DNA from: Thermaceae bacterium
Lineage (GTDB): Bacteria; Deinococcota; Deinococci; Deinococcales; Marinithermaceae
Length of the DNA stretch: 59,484 bases
Assembly: GCA_026985615.1 (NCBI GenBank)
Contig: JALSQD010000013.1
Coordinates: forward strand, 1-59,484
Direction of reading: 5' to 3'
Shown: positions 35,420 through 43,279 of the stretch, in pieces
Layout: each line of letters opens with the position of its first letter
Numbering within the stretch: the stretch's first letter is position 1
Notes under the pieces: model-generated
The model's input: only the letters and a program-made list of their open reading frames with translations
Told to the model about the DNA's origin: nothing
Databases searched by the model: none
Program-made: the position numbers and the translations under genes

Positions 35420-37402
35420 ATGCGACGATTGCTCTTCGCCCTCGCCTCGGCCCTGGGCCTTGCCCTCGCCGGGGGGCTGGTCCTTCCCTTTGGGGGCGCT
35501 GGTGGCACCGCCGCCGCGCTTGCGGTGGCTGACGCCGTGGGCGCCCCCTCACCGGTGCTGGCCGAGCTTGCCTTTCCCGAAACGCCCTGGCCTCAGGGCT
35601 GGAGTCTGGTGATGGGAGACCCCAACGGGCCCGGTGGGGCGCGCCTGGCCGCTGAGGCGACCGGGGCTGACTGGGTGCTCGTGGGCCGGATGGAGCCGGA
35701 CGGCTGGATTGCCGCCTGGTTCTACCGGGACGGCCGCGCCGAGCCCGCGCGCTTCACCGACGTCGGCCTGCTCGCCTCCTGGCTGGCGCTCAAGCTCGAT
35801 CGCCAACCCCGGTCCGCAACCCCCTACCCCGGGCTCGACCCCGCGCTCGCGCTGCTCGCCGATGGCGATGTAGCGGGGGCGCGCGCCTACCTCGAGCAGC
35901 TCGACCTGCCCGCCTCCGAGCGGCTGCATCGTGAGATCGCCGCGGTGGAGGCGCTGTACGCTCATGGCCCGGCGGTGCTCGCGGGGGTGCTGCCGGATCC
36001 GGTGGTCGACTACTGGGCCCACCGCAAGGTGCCCGAACAGATGGGCAACGCCGGGATGGGGCCGGTGTGGAAGGCCTTCTTTCCCCTGCTCGACGACGAC
36101 CGCGCCGAAGCGGGGCGGCGGGCCCGCGCGCTGCTGGCTTCGGAACGCGCGCTCGACCTGACCGGCGCCGACCTGCTGCTGCACGCCCTCGACGACCCCG
36201 CTTGGGGCGAGGCGGCGCGCCGACTCACCGAGGTCGCGCCCGAGCTGGCCTTCGGCTGGGAGGAGCTCAGCTTCGCCGCCTTCGAGGCGGACGACGCCGG
36301 GACCGCGGCGCGGGCGCTCGAGCGTGCGCTCGAGCTCGAGCCCGACAGCGCGCTGTACTGGACCAACCTGGGTTGGGCGCGCTACCTGCTGGGCAACCTG
36401 CCCGGCGCCGTGGCGGCGAGCCTGCGGGCGATGGCGCTCGAGCCCAACCCCACGGCCGCCTACAACCTGGGCCTCTTCTACGCGCTTGCGCGCGACCACG
36501 ACCGCGCCTTCACCTACTACCTCGAGGCGCTACGCCTCGACGACGAAGGGCAAACACCGATGGCGCTCGAGGACCTGGCCGCCACCGGTCGCAGCGACAT
36601 GCTCTTCTGGATGGGCTTTTTGCTCGAGCGCACCGGCCGCAACGCCGAGGCCATCCAGGCTTACCAAGACTTCCTTGCCGCCCACCCTGATCATCCCCTC
36701 GCTCCCCAGGCCCGCGCCGCGATCGCGGCGCTCGAGCGTGCGCGGGTGACGCTCGCGCTCGAGGGGTTTCGTCTGGGGCCGGTGGACACCGGTTTCGAGG
36801 TGGGCACGGGCGAGCCGCTGGCGGCGGTGCTCACGGCTGCAGCCGACCGCTACTTGCCCGTGGGCGAGGTAGAGCTTGTCGTCTACGACGGGACGCGGGA
36901 GGTGGCTCGCTCGCGCACGCCGGTTGAGGTGCCGCCGCTCACCTCGGGTTGGACCCGGGAGCTCGAACCGGTGGCCGTGGAGGAGTCGGGGCGTTACCGC
37001 GTGGTGGCGCGCTACGCCGGCGCAGAGGCCGAAGCCGCGCTGCTGGTGCGGCCCGGCCACCTGGGGCGGCGGCTCCTGGGCGTGGGCATCGCGCCGCGGG
37101 CGCTGTCGGGCGCCGAGCTGGTTGCGCCCGAGGTGCTGGCAGGGCCAGAGGGCGAGCAGCGCTTGCTGAAGGCCGCGGTGCGCGAGGTGAACAACGCCGC
37201 GGCAGGGGCGGCCCACGTCGAGCGCTTTAGCCATCCCCTGGAAGGGGGTCCCTTCGCCGGCAAGAGTGTCGCCCAGGTGATGGCCACCGCCGATGCCGAC
37301 CTGCTGCGCCGTTTCTTCGAAGCCGCGCTCGAGCGTCCCGAGATGCTGCTGGATCAGGACGTCGCCAACGCCTTCGCATCCTGGTTGCTCGAGCTGCGCT
37401 GA
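35420..37402 (+). CDS. Exported TPR-repeat protein
   Basis: 660 aa. An N-terminal hydrophobic signal (LLFALASALGLALAGGLVLP) is followed by a region with an SLAP/TolB-like beta segment (GADWVLVGRMEPDGWIAAWF) and central TPRs (about 260-420: ALERALELEPDSALYWTNLGWARYLLG, TAAYNLGLFYALARDHDRA, MGFLLERTGRNAEAIQAYQDFL; pieces shown). The C-terminal ~200 residues are beta-rich and unrecognised. It probably acts in the periplasm. It is the last host gene before the tRNA used by the provirus. Confidence 0.72.
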   Translation: MRRLLFALASALGLALAGGLVLPFGGAGGTAAALAVADAVGAPSPVLAELAFPETPWPQGWSLVMGDPNGPGGARLAAEATGADWVLVGRMEPDGWIAAWFYRDGRAEPARFTDVGLLASWLALKLDRQPRSATPYPGLDPALALLADGDVAGARAYLEQLDLPASERLHREIAAVEALYAHGPAVLAGVLPDPVVDYWAHRKVPEQMGNAGMGPVWKAFFPLLDDDRAEAGRRARALLASERALDLTGADLLLHALDDPAWGEAARRLTEVAPELAFGWEELSFAAFEADDAGTAARALERALELEPDSALYWTNLGWARYLLGNLPGAVAASLRAMALEPNPTAAYNLGLFYALARDHDRAFTYYLEALRLDDEGQTPMALEDLAATGRSDMLFWMGFLLERTGRNAEAIQAYQDFLAAHPDHPLAPQARAAIAALERARVTLALEGFRLGPVDTGFEVGTGEPLAAVLTAAADRYLPVGEVELVVYDGTREVARSRTPVEVPPLTSGWTRELEPVAVEESGRYRVVARYAGAEAEAALLVRPGHLGRRLLGVGIAPRALSGAELVAPEVLAGPEGEQRLLKAAVREVNNAAAGAAHVERFSHPLEGGPFAGKSVAQVMATADADLLRRFFEAALERPEMLLDQDVANAFASWLLELR

Positions 37403-37409
37403 GCCAAGC

Positions 37410-37438
37410 TTGACCGCGCCCTGGGCCTGGGCTAAACT
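37410..37438 (+). promoter_or_regulatory. tRNA promoter
   Basis: TTGACC (37410-37415), a 17-bp spacer and TAAACT (37433-37438); the tRNA begins 20 bp further on. A near-consensus sigma-70-type promoter. Confidence 0.8.
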
Positions 37439-37457
37439 TGCCTGTGGGACGCACCAT

Positions 37458-37534
37458 GGCGGTGTAGCTCAGCTGGTTAGAGCACACGACTCATAATCGT
37501 GGAGTCGGCGGTTCAAGTCCGCCCACCGCCACCA
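37458..37534 (+). tRNA. tRNA-Met (anticodon CAT)
   Basis: 77 nt with encoded CCA. The acceptor stem is GGCGGTG/CACCGCC, the D arm GCTC...GAGC, the anticodon stem CACGA/TCGTG with loop CTCATAA, and the T arm GGCGG/CCGCC with TTCAAGT. The paired first base excludes initiator tRNA. The body resembles elongator tRNA-Met; a lysidine-modified tRNA-Ile2 has the same anticodon and is not excluded. The 3' half is part of the provirus attachment repeat, so integration has rebuilt it from virus DNA. Confidence 0.95.
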
Positions 37535-37585
37535 AAAGAAGCCGTCCTGGACGGCGTAGAGAAAGGGAGCCGGTTCCGGCTCCCT
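37489..37585. repeat. Left attachment repeat (attL)
   Basis: 37489-37537 (49 bp, from the anticodon loop to beyond the CCA) is identical to 58647-58695. After a one-base A indel, 37538-37585 (48 bp, including the tRNA terminator) is identical to 58697-58744. Together they define the ends of the integrated element. Confidence 0.95.
37564..37585 (+). terminator. tRNA terminator (virus-derived copy)
   Basis: AGGGAGCCGG-TT-CCGGCTCCCT followed by TTCGCGTT; identical to the displaced host copy at 58723-58744. Confidence 0.75.
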
Positions 37586-37592
37586 TTCGCGT

Positions 37593-37616
37593 TGACATCT
37601 AAATGACATCTATGCA
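37593..37616. repeat. Integrase arm-type repeat, left copy
   Basis: A 24-bp sequence made of two TGACATCT units (spacer AAA, then ATGCA). An exact copy lies at 58510-58533 across the integrase stop codon. A weaker version (TGACAGCT..TTACAGCT) is at 58753-58770 just outside the right end. Likely arm sites for integrase or excisionase. Confidence 0.6.
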
Positions 37617-37625
37617 CACGCTTAT

Positions 37626-37889
37626 TCACTTCTGAACCTGCGCCACGTCTTCCGCGCCGCGGTGCGTCCGCCGGATCCCGCGATGCCCGCGGTTCAGGGT
37701 GAGGAAGCCTCCGCCCGCCCACCAGGTGTAGGCGTTGCGGTCGGCGTAGGTCAGGGTGCCACCGCTGGCGCTTCCGGCTACGTGGTTCCAGCTCCGGCCT
37801 GCGCTTGGTGCAACCGACGCCTGCACCGGCACGATGGGTACCGCCGACGGCGCCTCAAATGCTGTCGGAGCCCAACCCCCAGGGATCAT
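37626..37889 (-). CDS. Small virus protein, 87 aa, beta-rich
   Basis: The last gene of the leftward virion block. Its ATG shares a base with the upstream stop (TAATG), a strong sign of coupling. VPVQASVAPSAGRSWNHVAG and GTLTYADRNAYTWWAGGGFLTL look like a small beta domain with aromatic residues; the C-terminus is basic. No family is recognised. A surface or spike accessory role is only a guess from position. Confidence 0.5.
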   Translation of the reverse strand: MIPGGWAPTAFEAPSAVPIVPVQASVAPSAGRSWNHVAGSASGGTLTYADRNAYTWWAGGGFLTLNRGHRGIRRTHRGAEDVAQVQK

Positions 37890-38131
37890 TACCGGTACCT
37901 GCTAACGATCTCCGCCCGGAGCGCCTTCAGGTCCGCCAGCGGGATGATGGCCCCGGCGAACTCAAGCACGCCGCCCTCGACCTTGTACCCGAGCTCCGGC
38001 ATGGCCTTCAGCGCCTGCAACGCCTGGGCCTCCGTGATGTCGTAGTCACCTTCGAGGGTGTGGACCCCAAGGTCCACGGGCTCTTCGGCAGAGATGCGTT
38101 CTGCAACAAGCCTTACTTCAATCTGTGCCAT
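37889..38131 (-). CDS. Small virus protein, 80 aa
   Basis: A soluble mixed alpha/beta protein (AQIEVRLVAERISAEEPVDL, then ITEAQALQALKAMPELGYKV). It is coupled to the next gene by TAATG and sits 2 nt after the 298-aa gene, with an SD-like GGGGGTAA upstream. It could be a small assembly or chaperone protein for the preceding surface protein. No homologue is recognised. Confidence 0.6.
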   Translation of the reverse strand: MAQIEVRLVAERISAEEPVDLGVHTLEGDYDITEAQALQALKAMPELGYKVEGGVLEFAGAIIPLADLKALRAEIVSRYR

Positions 38132-38133
38132 GT

Positions 38134-39030
38134 TTACCCCCTGCTCCAGCTCACGTCGAGGTAGAGCTCCAACGTGTGCGTGTCTTCCTTAGTGAAGCTG
38201 TCTGCTGTATCAAAGACGAAGCGGAACGCAATGTTATCCAATAAATACATTCCCGTGAATGCCAATCCACTCCAAGTTGCGTTAGCTGACGAGGTGCCGA
38301 ACGTGCCGGTGAAGCGCCTCGTGTATGAGCCTGCTGTATATGGCAACGAATTTGCGGTCACACAAGCAGCCCCCGTTGCGTTTACTGCTTGGGTTCTGTC
38401 CGTTGGTTGTGTGCCAGCCAGCAAGCATATGTAGCGGCGCTCTCCGTCTCCAGGCCATAGCGACCTGAGGAATCTGTCTAGATATGTCGTGTCCGTCCCA
38501 CCAAATCCTTGAGTGCCAGGGAACGATAAGTCAGTGCCATCAGGAACGGTAAACGTGACTGTCTTAGCGATGTCGCTCCAATCTACTTCTAAAACAAATA
38601 TCTTAATAATTTGGAGCTGGTCTCCGTCCTGGACGCTGATAACAACAGCTTGGCTGTTTGGGTCGTTCGGGTCCTGTCTGAACAGGTCCCGAAAGACCGC
38701 ATTAGCACCACTTGACGACGTGAAGTGACCGTATTCGGTCAGGTTGTAGGCACTGGTGAAATTGAAAACGCGATACGTAGTAGAAGTATACCGAATTACA
38801 TTCGCTACGCTATCGAATTCTTTGCTCTCTTGCATGCTAAACCCGCCGTTGCTATTCGTGCGTGCCACTTCTGCATCAAGGCCGGTGTCCGACGTTGCTG
38901 GGGCGCTAGTACCTGTCCCAACTGCGGTGTACATATGCCAGTTCTCGAACGACGGGATTGCTGAAGATGTCGTTACTGGGTTTGTTGACGCAACCGCGTC
39001 CATGCCGTAATCAGTAATTCTGATGCTCAC
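38134..39030 (-). CDS. Putative virion surface protein, AT-richer than its neighbours
   Basis: 298 aa, Ser/Thr/Asn-rich and beta-predicted throughout (TSSAIPSFENWHMYTAVGTG, YTAGSYTRRFTGTFGTSSA, DSFTKEDTHTLELYLDVSW). No signal peptide or membrane helix is seen. By eye its codons are clearly less GC-biased than flanking genes, as is common for receptor-binding proteins that move between viruses. GTG start overlaps the previous stop (GTGA). It follows the repeat-bearing spike candidate. Function is inferred from position and composition only. Confidence 0.6.
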   Translation of the reverse strand: MSIRITDYGMDAVASTNPVTTSSAIPSFENWHMYTAVGTGTSAPATSDTGLDAEVARTNSNGGFSMQESKEFDSVANVIRYTSTTYRVFNFTSAYNLTEYGHFTSSSGANAVFRDLFRQDPNDPNSQAVVISVQDGDQLQIIKIFVLEVDWSDIAKTVTFTVPDGTDLSFPGTQGFGGTDTTYLDRFLRSLWPGDGERRYICLLAGTQPTDRTQAVNATGAACVTANSLPYTAGSYTRRFTGTFGTSSANATWSGLAFTGMYLLDNIAFRFVFDTADSFTKEDTHTLELYLDVSWSRG

Positions 39031-39209
39031 TCGTCACCTCCAAGGTCGAGCACGACCTCTCCGTTCCGGACCAGCCGCACCTGGTGGCGCATCTTCAGCC
39101 CAAGCCTCGTGGCCGCCTTCAGGTCGCCGCGGGAAAGCGCCTTCTCGGCGCGCCGCCGCTGCCGCTCCAGAGCACGACGTACCGCCCTGGGGAGCTCATG
39201 CCGGGGCAT
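39027..39209 (-). CDS. Small basic virus protein, 60 aa
   Basis: MPRHELPRAVRRALERQRRR begins a highly basic helix, then KAATRLGLKMRHQVRLVRNG. The ATG lies inside the 3' end of the spike gene (14-nt overlap), and the stop overlaps the next start. A longer in-frame extension upstream is only the antiphase reading of the spike repeats and is rejected. Possible nucleic-acid-binding or scaffold role; no family is known. Confidence 0.55.
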   Translation of the reverse strand: MPRHELPRAVRRALERQRRRAEKALSRGDLKAATRLGLKMRHQVRLVRNGEVVLDLGGDE

Positions 39210-40227
39210 AGGTGCCCCCCTCCCACGAGGGCGCGAGCTTGATACGCATGGCCTCGTGTGTGTACACCGCGGCGATTTGGGCATACTCTCCCCCCTCCCA
39301 CGAGGGCGCGAGTTGCATGTGCATCCCGGCCGGGCCGTACGTGACCACGACCGACTTGTACATCCCGCCTTCCCACGAGGGCGCGAGGTCCAGACGAACG
39401 GTGCTGTACGCTTTACCCTGCACGTCAAGGTACACGCCGCCAGTCCATTGCGGGCTCAGCACGATCCCCATCGAATGGGCGTACGCCTGCGCGACTTCAC
39501 GCAGGATGGCGCCGGCCCAGGTGGGGCTCAGGCTCAGCTTTGCGACCGGCCGCAGCGGGTACAGCTGCGAACGCGCGCCCAGCCCACTTTCCGTGGGCGC
39601 ATCGGCCATCGAACCTGCCAGGTGCACACGCAGAGACGCGGCTATAGCCTGATCCAGGTACGCCTCGCCCCCAAGGTCATTCACCACGTGCTCGGTCGCA
39701 TAGTCCTCGCGCTGGGCGCGCATGTTCAGGCGGGTGCGATCGTCCGAGAGGTGAAACAGCAGCACGTCCGAGTCGGGTACGTAGAAGTTGACTTCAGCGT
39801 CCATGATCAGCACAGGGTCCACGCCGGGCCAGGGGCCGCGCATCACGTACTGTCCGGAACCCGGGTCCCACTGCCGCACCCAGACCTCGCCCGCGCGCTC
39901 GTAGGCCACCACGTGGCGCGCCGACTGGTCGAACGCCAGCCCCAGGTGGCGCAGCTCCTTGGTGTCGTGCGGCAGTGCAGGCACCTGGACCTCCACCCAC
40001 TCCAGGGCGGATGCCGCGGCGCCGATCGCCCACGGCACGCCCGCGTCGCGGGCCTGGAAGAGCCGCAGGCGGCGCTCGCCGCGGTCTAAGAGCGCCATCC
40101 AGGCGTAGCCGAACAGCTCCTCGAAGCTGCCCGATCCGGTGACCGCCATCTCCCGCGGGCCGCGGGCCAGAGCCACCTCGGCGATGTAGTGCTTGCCGCG
40201 CCTGGAGATCTGGGGCTTGAACTTCAA
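39196..40227 (-). CDS. Putative spike/receptor-binding protein with C-terminal PSWEGG repeats
   Basis: 343 aa from a TTG start (SD GAGGGGGA; TTGA overlap with the small membrane gene). The N-terminal ~220 residues form a mixed domain (ISRRGKHYIAEVALARGP, VVAYERAGEVWVRQWDPGSG). The last ~115 residues hold five 24-25-residue beta repeats centred on LSPTW, LSPQWTGGVY, LAPSWEGGMY, LAPSWEGGEY and LAPSWEGGTYAPA. Tandem beta repeats at a C-terminus suit a fibre or spike tip. The same motif occurs in the CI-like repressor of this element. Function inferred. Confidence 0.62.
   Translation of the reverse strand: MKFKPQISRRGKHYIAEVALARGPREMAVTGSGSFEELFGYAWMALLDRGERRLRLFQARDAGVPWAIGAAASALEWVEVQVPALPHDTKELRHLGLAFDQSARHVVAYERAGEVWVRQWDPGSGQYVMRGPWPGVDPVLIMDAEVNFYVPDSDVLLFHLSDDRTRLNMRAQREDYATEHVVNDLGGEAYLDQAIAASLRVHLAGSMADAPTESGLGARSQLYPLRPVAKLSLSPTWAGAILREVAQAYAHSMGIVLSPQWTGGVYLDVQGKAYSTVRLDLAPSWEGGMYKSVVVTYGPAGMHMQLAPSWEGGEYAQIAAVYTHEAMRIKLAPSWEGGTYAPA
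39216..39540 (-). repeat. Tandem repeat of about 75 bp inside the spike gene
   Basis: Three well-kept copies of CTCGCGCCCTCGTGGGA start near 39216, 39291 and 39366 (75-bp period), with two decayed copies near 39441 and 39516. The repeats are in frame and encode the L(A/S)PSWEGG-Y units. Confidence 0.9.
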
Positions 40228-40358
40228 GGCCGGTCCCCCTCACGCTTGTACCGCGGGTTCTCGAAGGCGCGGGCCGCCGCCTCGGCGAGGTACCGCACGA
40301 GCAGCAGCACCGCCAGCAGAAAACCAAGTTGGAAGAGCCAGCCGTATTCCCTGCGCAC
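40224..40358 (-). CDS. Single-helix membrane protein, 44 aa
   Basis: MRREYGWLFQLGFLLAVLLL shows a basic N-terminus then a transmembrane helix; the tail is basic (ENPRYKREGDRP). SD GGAGGCG lies just before the GTG. The stop overlaps the TTG of the spike gene. Small one-helix proteins next to virion genes are typical of internal-membrane viruses. Confidence 0.55.
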   Translation of the reverse strand: MRREYGWLFQLGFLLAVLLLVRYLAEAAARAFENPRYKREGDRP

Positions 40359-40366
40359 ACCGCCTC

Positions 40367-40828
40367 CTACTGCGCGAGAACCTGCACCTCGACGTCGCCC
40401 TCGCCTGCCTCGAAGACCTCCAGCTCGTCATAGAACCAGCTGGGCTCGATGGCGGCGCCGGGGAGCAGAACGTAGTCCACTCCGCGTTCCACCGCCTTGT
40501 CCTGGATGAAGCGCACGATCGCCTTGGTGCTGCCAACGTTGACAACATGCCCCTTGGTCACGGTCTTGCCGATGGCCGCGGTGAGGTTCACCCGCTCCGA
40601 GCTGCCCGGGTCGCCGGGCACCTTCACGACGGTCACGAAGGGCAGCACCCGAGGGTCGTGTGGCGTCACGTCGGCGGGCACCTGGCCGTACTCGTAACCC
40701 AGCATGACCCGCTGGGCCGCGAGTTCCTGCTTGATGCCTTCCAGTTCGCAGCGCAGCGCCTCCACGGCGTCTTGCGCCTGCCGCTGCAGGGCCTCGGGGT
40801 CTAGACCCAGGGACTTGAGAGAGAACAC
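40367..40828 (-). CDS. Virus protein with coiled-coil N-terminus, 153 aa
   Basis: GTG start with SD GGGAGGTG. The N-terminal helix (DPEALQRQAQDAVEALRCEL) may be a coiled coil. A beta-rich part follows (LPFVTVVKVPGDPGSSERVN, GHVVNVGSTKAIVRFIQDKA, YVLLPGAAIEPSWFYDELEV). It overlaps the upstream small membrane gene by 28 nt. It could be a minor capsid or penton protein; no homologue is recognised. Confidence 0.6.
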   Translation of the reverse strand: MFSLKSLGLDPEALQRQAQDAVEALRCELEGIKQELAAQRVMLGYEYGQVPADVTPHDPRVLPFVTVVKVPGDPGSSERVNLTAAIGKTVTKGHVVNVGSTKAIVRFIQDKAVERGVDYVLLPGAAIEPSWFYDELEVFEAGEGDVEVQVLAQ

Positions 40829-40989
40829 GTCGCACCTCCCTGCTGGGCCGCCTCGCCCTCGGCCGCCGGCTCCTCGAGGAGCAGCGCGGTGGTCAGCGCC
40901 ACGAGCAATCCGTAAGCGATGGCAGTGCCGATCGCCCACCAAAAGCCGGCGGCGAGCTGCGGCCAGGCGCCCTTCGCGTTACCGCCCAC
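40801..40989 (-). CDS. Single-helix membrane protein, 62 aa
   Basis: One transmembrane segment (FWWAIGTAIAYGLLVALTTALLL) followed by an acidic Ala-rich tail. The GTG start overlaps the previous gene by 11 nt. Likely a virion membrane component by context. Confidence 0.55.
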   Translation of the reverse strand: MGGNAKGAWPQLAAGFWWAIGTAIAYGLLVALTTALLLEEPAAEGEAAQQGGATCSLSSPWV

Positions 40990-41443
40990 GGCTGCCTCCC
41001 GACGGCTTGGGCGTCAAGGCCGCCTTCTGCTCGTAATGCGGCCGGATCCTGGCCAGGGCGGCTTCCAGCGAACTGATGGCCACGTCCTTGCGCAACCCCG
41101 GAGCCAGCTTGTTCAGTTCGGCCAGGGCCTCCTGCATCTTCTGGGCCGCCCGCTTGTCCGGGGGTAGGTGTTCGGCGGTACGGTAGCGCTCCTCAACGGT
41201 CAGTACGGCTTGCTCGGCCAGTTTGGGCACCTGATCGGCCAGCCACTGCTGGTAGCGACCCGCGATGATCTTGAGTGCGGTGGCCATGGTCGGGCCTACC
41301 ACTGGAATGGCCGCCAACACTCCGCTGATTGCGTTGGCGATTAGCATCACTACACCAACGGCCAGGGCTGCCTGGATTAGCCATACCAGCCAGGTGCCCC
41401 CGTCGGGGATGATGGTTCGCAAGATGTCGTTTATCGCATCCAC
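40979..41443 (-). CDS. Membrane protein with helical tail, 154 aa
   Basis: Two hydrophobic segments near the N-terminus (TWLVWLIQAALAVGVVMLIA, GVLAAIPVVGPTMATALKII) and a charged helical C-terminal half (ERYRTAEHLPPDKRAAQKMQ, SSLEAALARIRPHYEQKAAL). SD AAGGAG sits upstream of the ATG. A candidate virion membrane protein; no family is recognised. Confidence 0.62.
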   Translation of the reverse strand: MDAINDILRTIIPDGGTWLVWLIQAALAVGVVMLIANAISGVLAAIPVVGPTMATALKIIAGRYQQWLADQVPKLAEQAVLTVEERYRTAEHLPPDKRAAQKMQEALAELNKLAPGLRKDVAISSLEAALARIRPHYEQKAALTPKPSGGSRGR

Positions 41444-41454
41444 GTCGGTTCTCC

Positions 41455-41700
41455 TTAGATCCAGGCATCACCCGCTCCGCCAAAGCTGTTGCAGAGCGGG
41501 TCGTTGGGATAAATCATGCAGAACGGCTCATCGTTGTTTTTTCCGCCAATACCGAAACCCCAGCTGTTTCCGTCTGGCTGTTCATTGGACGGAGCCGGCA
41601 GGGCCTTCTGAGCCTGGACCTGCAGGAACTTCTGAGCCGCGAAGACCATAAGGCCCAGCACCAGGCCCCACTTGATGGCGAAGGTCACGTTTTCGTTCAT
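41455..41700 (-). CDS. Small membrane protein, 81 aa
   Basis: One N-terminal helix (FAIKWGLVLGLMVFAAQKFL), then a Gln/Pro-rich stretch and a Gly-rich tail with two Cys (PFCMIYPNDPLCNSFGGAG). The two cysteines in an otherwise Cys-poor proteome could form a disulfide, which would suit an externally exposed tail. It overlaps the upstream gene by 4 nt. Confidence 0.55.
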   Translation of the reverse strand: MNENVTFAIKWGLVLGLMVFAAQKFLQVQAQKALPAPSNEQPDGNSWGFGIGGKNNDEPFCMIYPNDPLCNSFGGAGDAWI

Positions 41701-41945
41701 ATCTTTCTTGCCTCCTTCTTCTGCTTGCGGAACTGAATGCCTTCTCGTTCGAGGATGGCTGCAATCTCGCCTATGTAGTACCGCTGCAAGTCGGCATGGT
41801 GCTCCATCCTGGTCATCAGCTTCTCGATGCGAACCAGGCTCGCAATCATCTGCCGTAGTCCCCAGATCACGATGACGGCCAGCAACACGAAACTCGCCTT
41901 GCCGATGTCCAGCTCTGCGAGCAGCCGCAGGATCTCCGATTCCAC
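41697..41945 (-). CDS. Small membrane protein with coiled-coil tail, 82 aa
   Basis: A transmembrane helix (ASFVLLAVIVIWGLRQMIASL) is followed by a charged helix (IEKLMTRMEHHADLQRYYIG) and a basic end (RKQKKEARKI). Gene spacing is 0 nt from the upstream stop. Shape resembles small holin-like or virion membrane proteins; neither can be shown. Confidence 0.55.
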   Translation of the reverse strand: MESEILRLLAELDIGKASFVLLAVIVIWGLRQMIASLVRIEKLMTRMEHHADLQRYYIGEIAAILEREGIQFRKQKKEARKI

Positions 41946-42614
41946 TCAGAACACCTCCTGGGCGTGTAGATCCGCGATTTTCCGCTTCATCTCCTCGACC
42001 TTGGCCGCAGCTGCGTCGCGCTCGGCCTTCGCGCTCGCATAGTCGGCGCGTAGCTCCTCAAGGGTTGACCTGGCATCTTCGACCTGGAGTTGCAGTTTGC
42101 GGATGGCTTGCGCTACATTCAGCCAGCTGGTGTCCATCCAGTTAGCGCCTTTGGTGGGCGGCTTTCTAATGCTTGGTTCACCTGGTGATGTTGCCGAACC
42201 CTTCACGTAGTCCATGCAACTGGTCATCAGTGCATTCGAGCGGCTCATTTTGAGCTCTGTCCATCCTGCAGTACCTAAGAATCCACCGTACTTGTAACTC
42301 CAAGTGGCATTCCAAGAAAACTCGGGGCAGACTTGCGAAGCCTTCGCCTCAATGTTGTCCATGCGGTCGGCTGCGGCGTCGTGCACGCTCTGCCACTTCT
42401 CCAGCTCGGCGTTGTATGCGGTGAGGAGCTGGGCGTAGGTGACGCTCCTCCCGGCCCCTTTGTCTTTGGTGGTGTGGGCGGGAATTAGGCTTGGATCAAT
42501 GAGCGGAGCGTCCAATGTCTCCTCGCGTTTTATCTCTGGTTCCGATTGCGAAAGGCCGTACCACACCAGCGCAGCGCCTACGCCTAGAATAGGGACCAGA
42601 ACCTCAGCCTTCAT
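41946..42614 (-). CDS. Membrane-anchored coiled-coil virus protein, 222 aa
   Basis: An N-terminal anchor (VLVPILGVGAALVWYGLSQS), a middle domain with Trp and two Cys (CPEFSWNATWSYKYGGFLGT, LMTSCMDYVKG), and a long C-terminal coiled coil (AIRKLQLQVEDARSTLEELR, ASAKAERDAAAAKVEEMKRK). AT-richer than its neighbours in the middle part. Possibly a spike-base or DNA-delivery membrane protein. ATG overlaps the upstream gene by 4 nt. Confidence 0.6.
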   Translation of the reverse strand: MKAEVLVPILGVGAALVWYGLSQSEPEIKREETLDAPLIDPSLIPAHTTKDKGAGRSVTYAQLLTAYNAELEKWQSVHDAAADRMDNIEAKASQVCPEFSWNATWSYKYGGFLGTAGWTELKMSRSNALMTSCMDYVKGSATSPGEPSIRKPPTKGANWMDTSWLNVAQAIRKLQLQVEDARSTLEELRADYASAKAERDAAAAKVEEMKRKIADLHAQEVF

Positions 42615-42964
42615 TTCTCTCCCTTCATGGCCGAATAGGTGGCTATGGCTAGCAAGCCTACTCCAGCCACGGCCACGATGGAGCCGCGCAGGGCACTAGC
42701 GGTTTTGTAGCCGTAGTAGGCCCGCGTTTTGTCCACATCGCCGCTGATCCACCCCAGGGCGGTGTCGCGGCGGTAGGCGCCGCGCGCCGCCCGCTCCTGG
42801 GCCAGCACGCTGCCCAGCCAGGCCTCGAAGTAGCTCTGCTTGGCCTGGAGGTCGGCTGAGACCTGTGCCTCAAGCACGCGCGCCTGCCGGTCAACGCCCA
42901 GGAACTTGAACAAGCCCCCTACGGCGCCGCCGGCGAAGTTCAGGATGGCGGTCAGCGGTTCCAT
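42611..42964 (-). CDS. Virus membrane protein, 117 aa
   Basis: A Gly-rich amphipathic start (ILNFAGGAVGGLFKFLGV), a charged middle (ARVLEAQVSADLQAKQSYFE) and a C-terminal helix (GSIVAVAGVGLLAIATYSAM). The start resembles membrane-active peptides. Candidate virion membrane protein; unknown family. Confidence 0.58.
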   Translation of the reverse strand: MEPLTAILNFAGGAVGGLFKFLGVDRQARVLEAQVSADLQAKQSYFEAWLGSVLAQERAARGAYRRDTALGWISGDVDKTRAYYGYKTASALRGSIVAVAGVGLLAIATYSAMKGEK

Positions 42965-42973
42965 GGACGTCCC

Positions 42974-43279
42974 TTACCGCCGCAGGAGTGCGAAGACGAG
43001 CGCGCCGCCGCCCAGGCCGATCAGCCCCCAGCCCCACGGGGGGATCTGGTCATACCACTTGGGCGTGATCACCTCGGGGGCGGGCTGCACCACGATTTCG
43101 GGTTGGGGTTGCGTCGACGATGGAACCTCTTGGCCGGGTATTAGTCCGTACGCCTCGAATGCCGGCAAGAAGTCTTCAAAAAGATCACTGAAGAGGTCGC
43201 CGGCTTGTGCCAGGGCGTTCATCCACTCGTAGCCGTACTGGCGTTTGGACTCCGGTACGTACTGAGTCGTTTCGGGCAT
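42974..43279 (-). CDS. Tail-anchored virus membrane protein, 101 aa
   Basis: A soluble N-terminus, then a Pro/Gln/Val linker (SSTQPQPEIVVQPAPEVITP) and a C-terminal helix (WGWGLIGLGGGALVFALL) ending in RR. The ATG shares a base with the stop of the large capsid gene (TAATG), so it is made in step with it. By position it could link capsid and membrane. Confidence 0.62.
   Translation of the reverse strand: MPETTQYVPESKRQYGYEWMNALAQAGDLFSDLFEDFLPAFEAYGLIPGQEVPSSTQPQPEIVVQPAPEVITPKWYDQIPPWGWGLIGLGGGALVFALLRR

Noticed and set aside
39216..39540. Regularly spaced repeats that could be taken for a CRISPR array
   Set aside because: The period is one continuous in-frame coding repeat with no unique spacers, and no cas genes are near.
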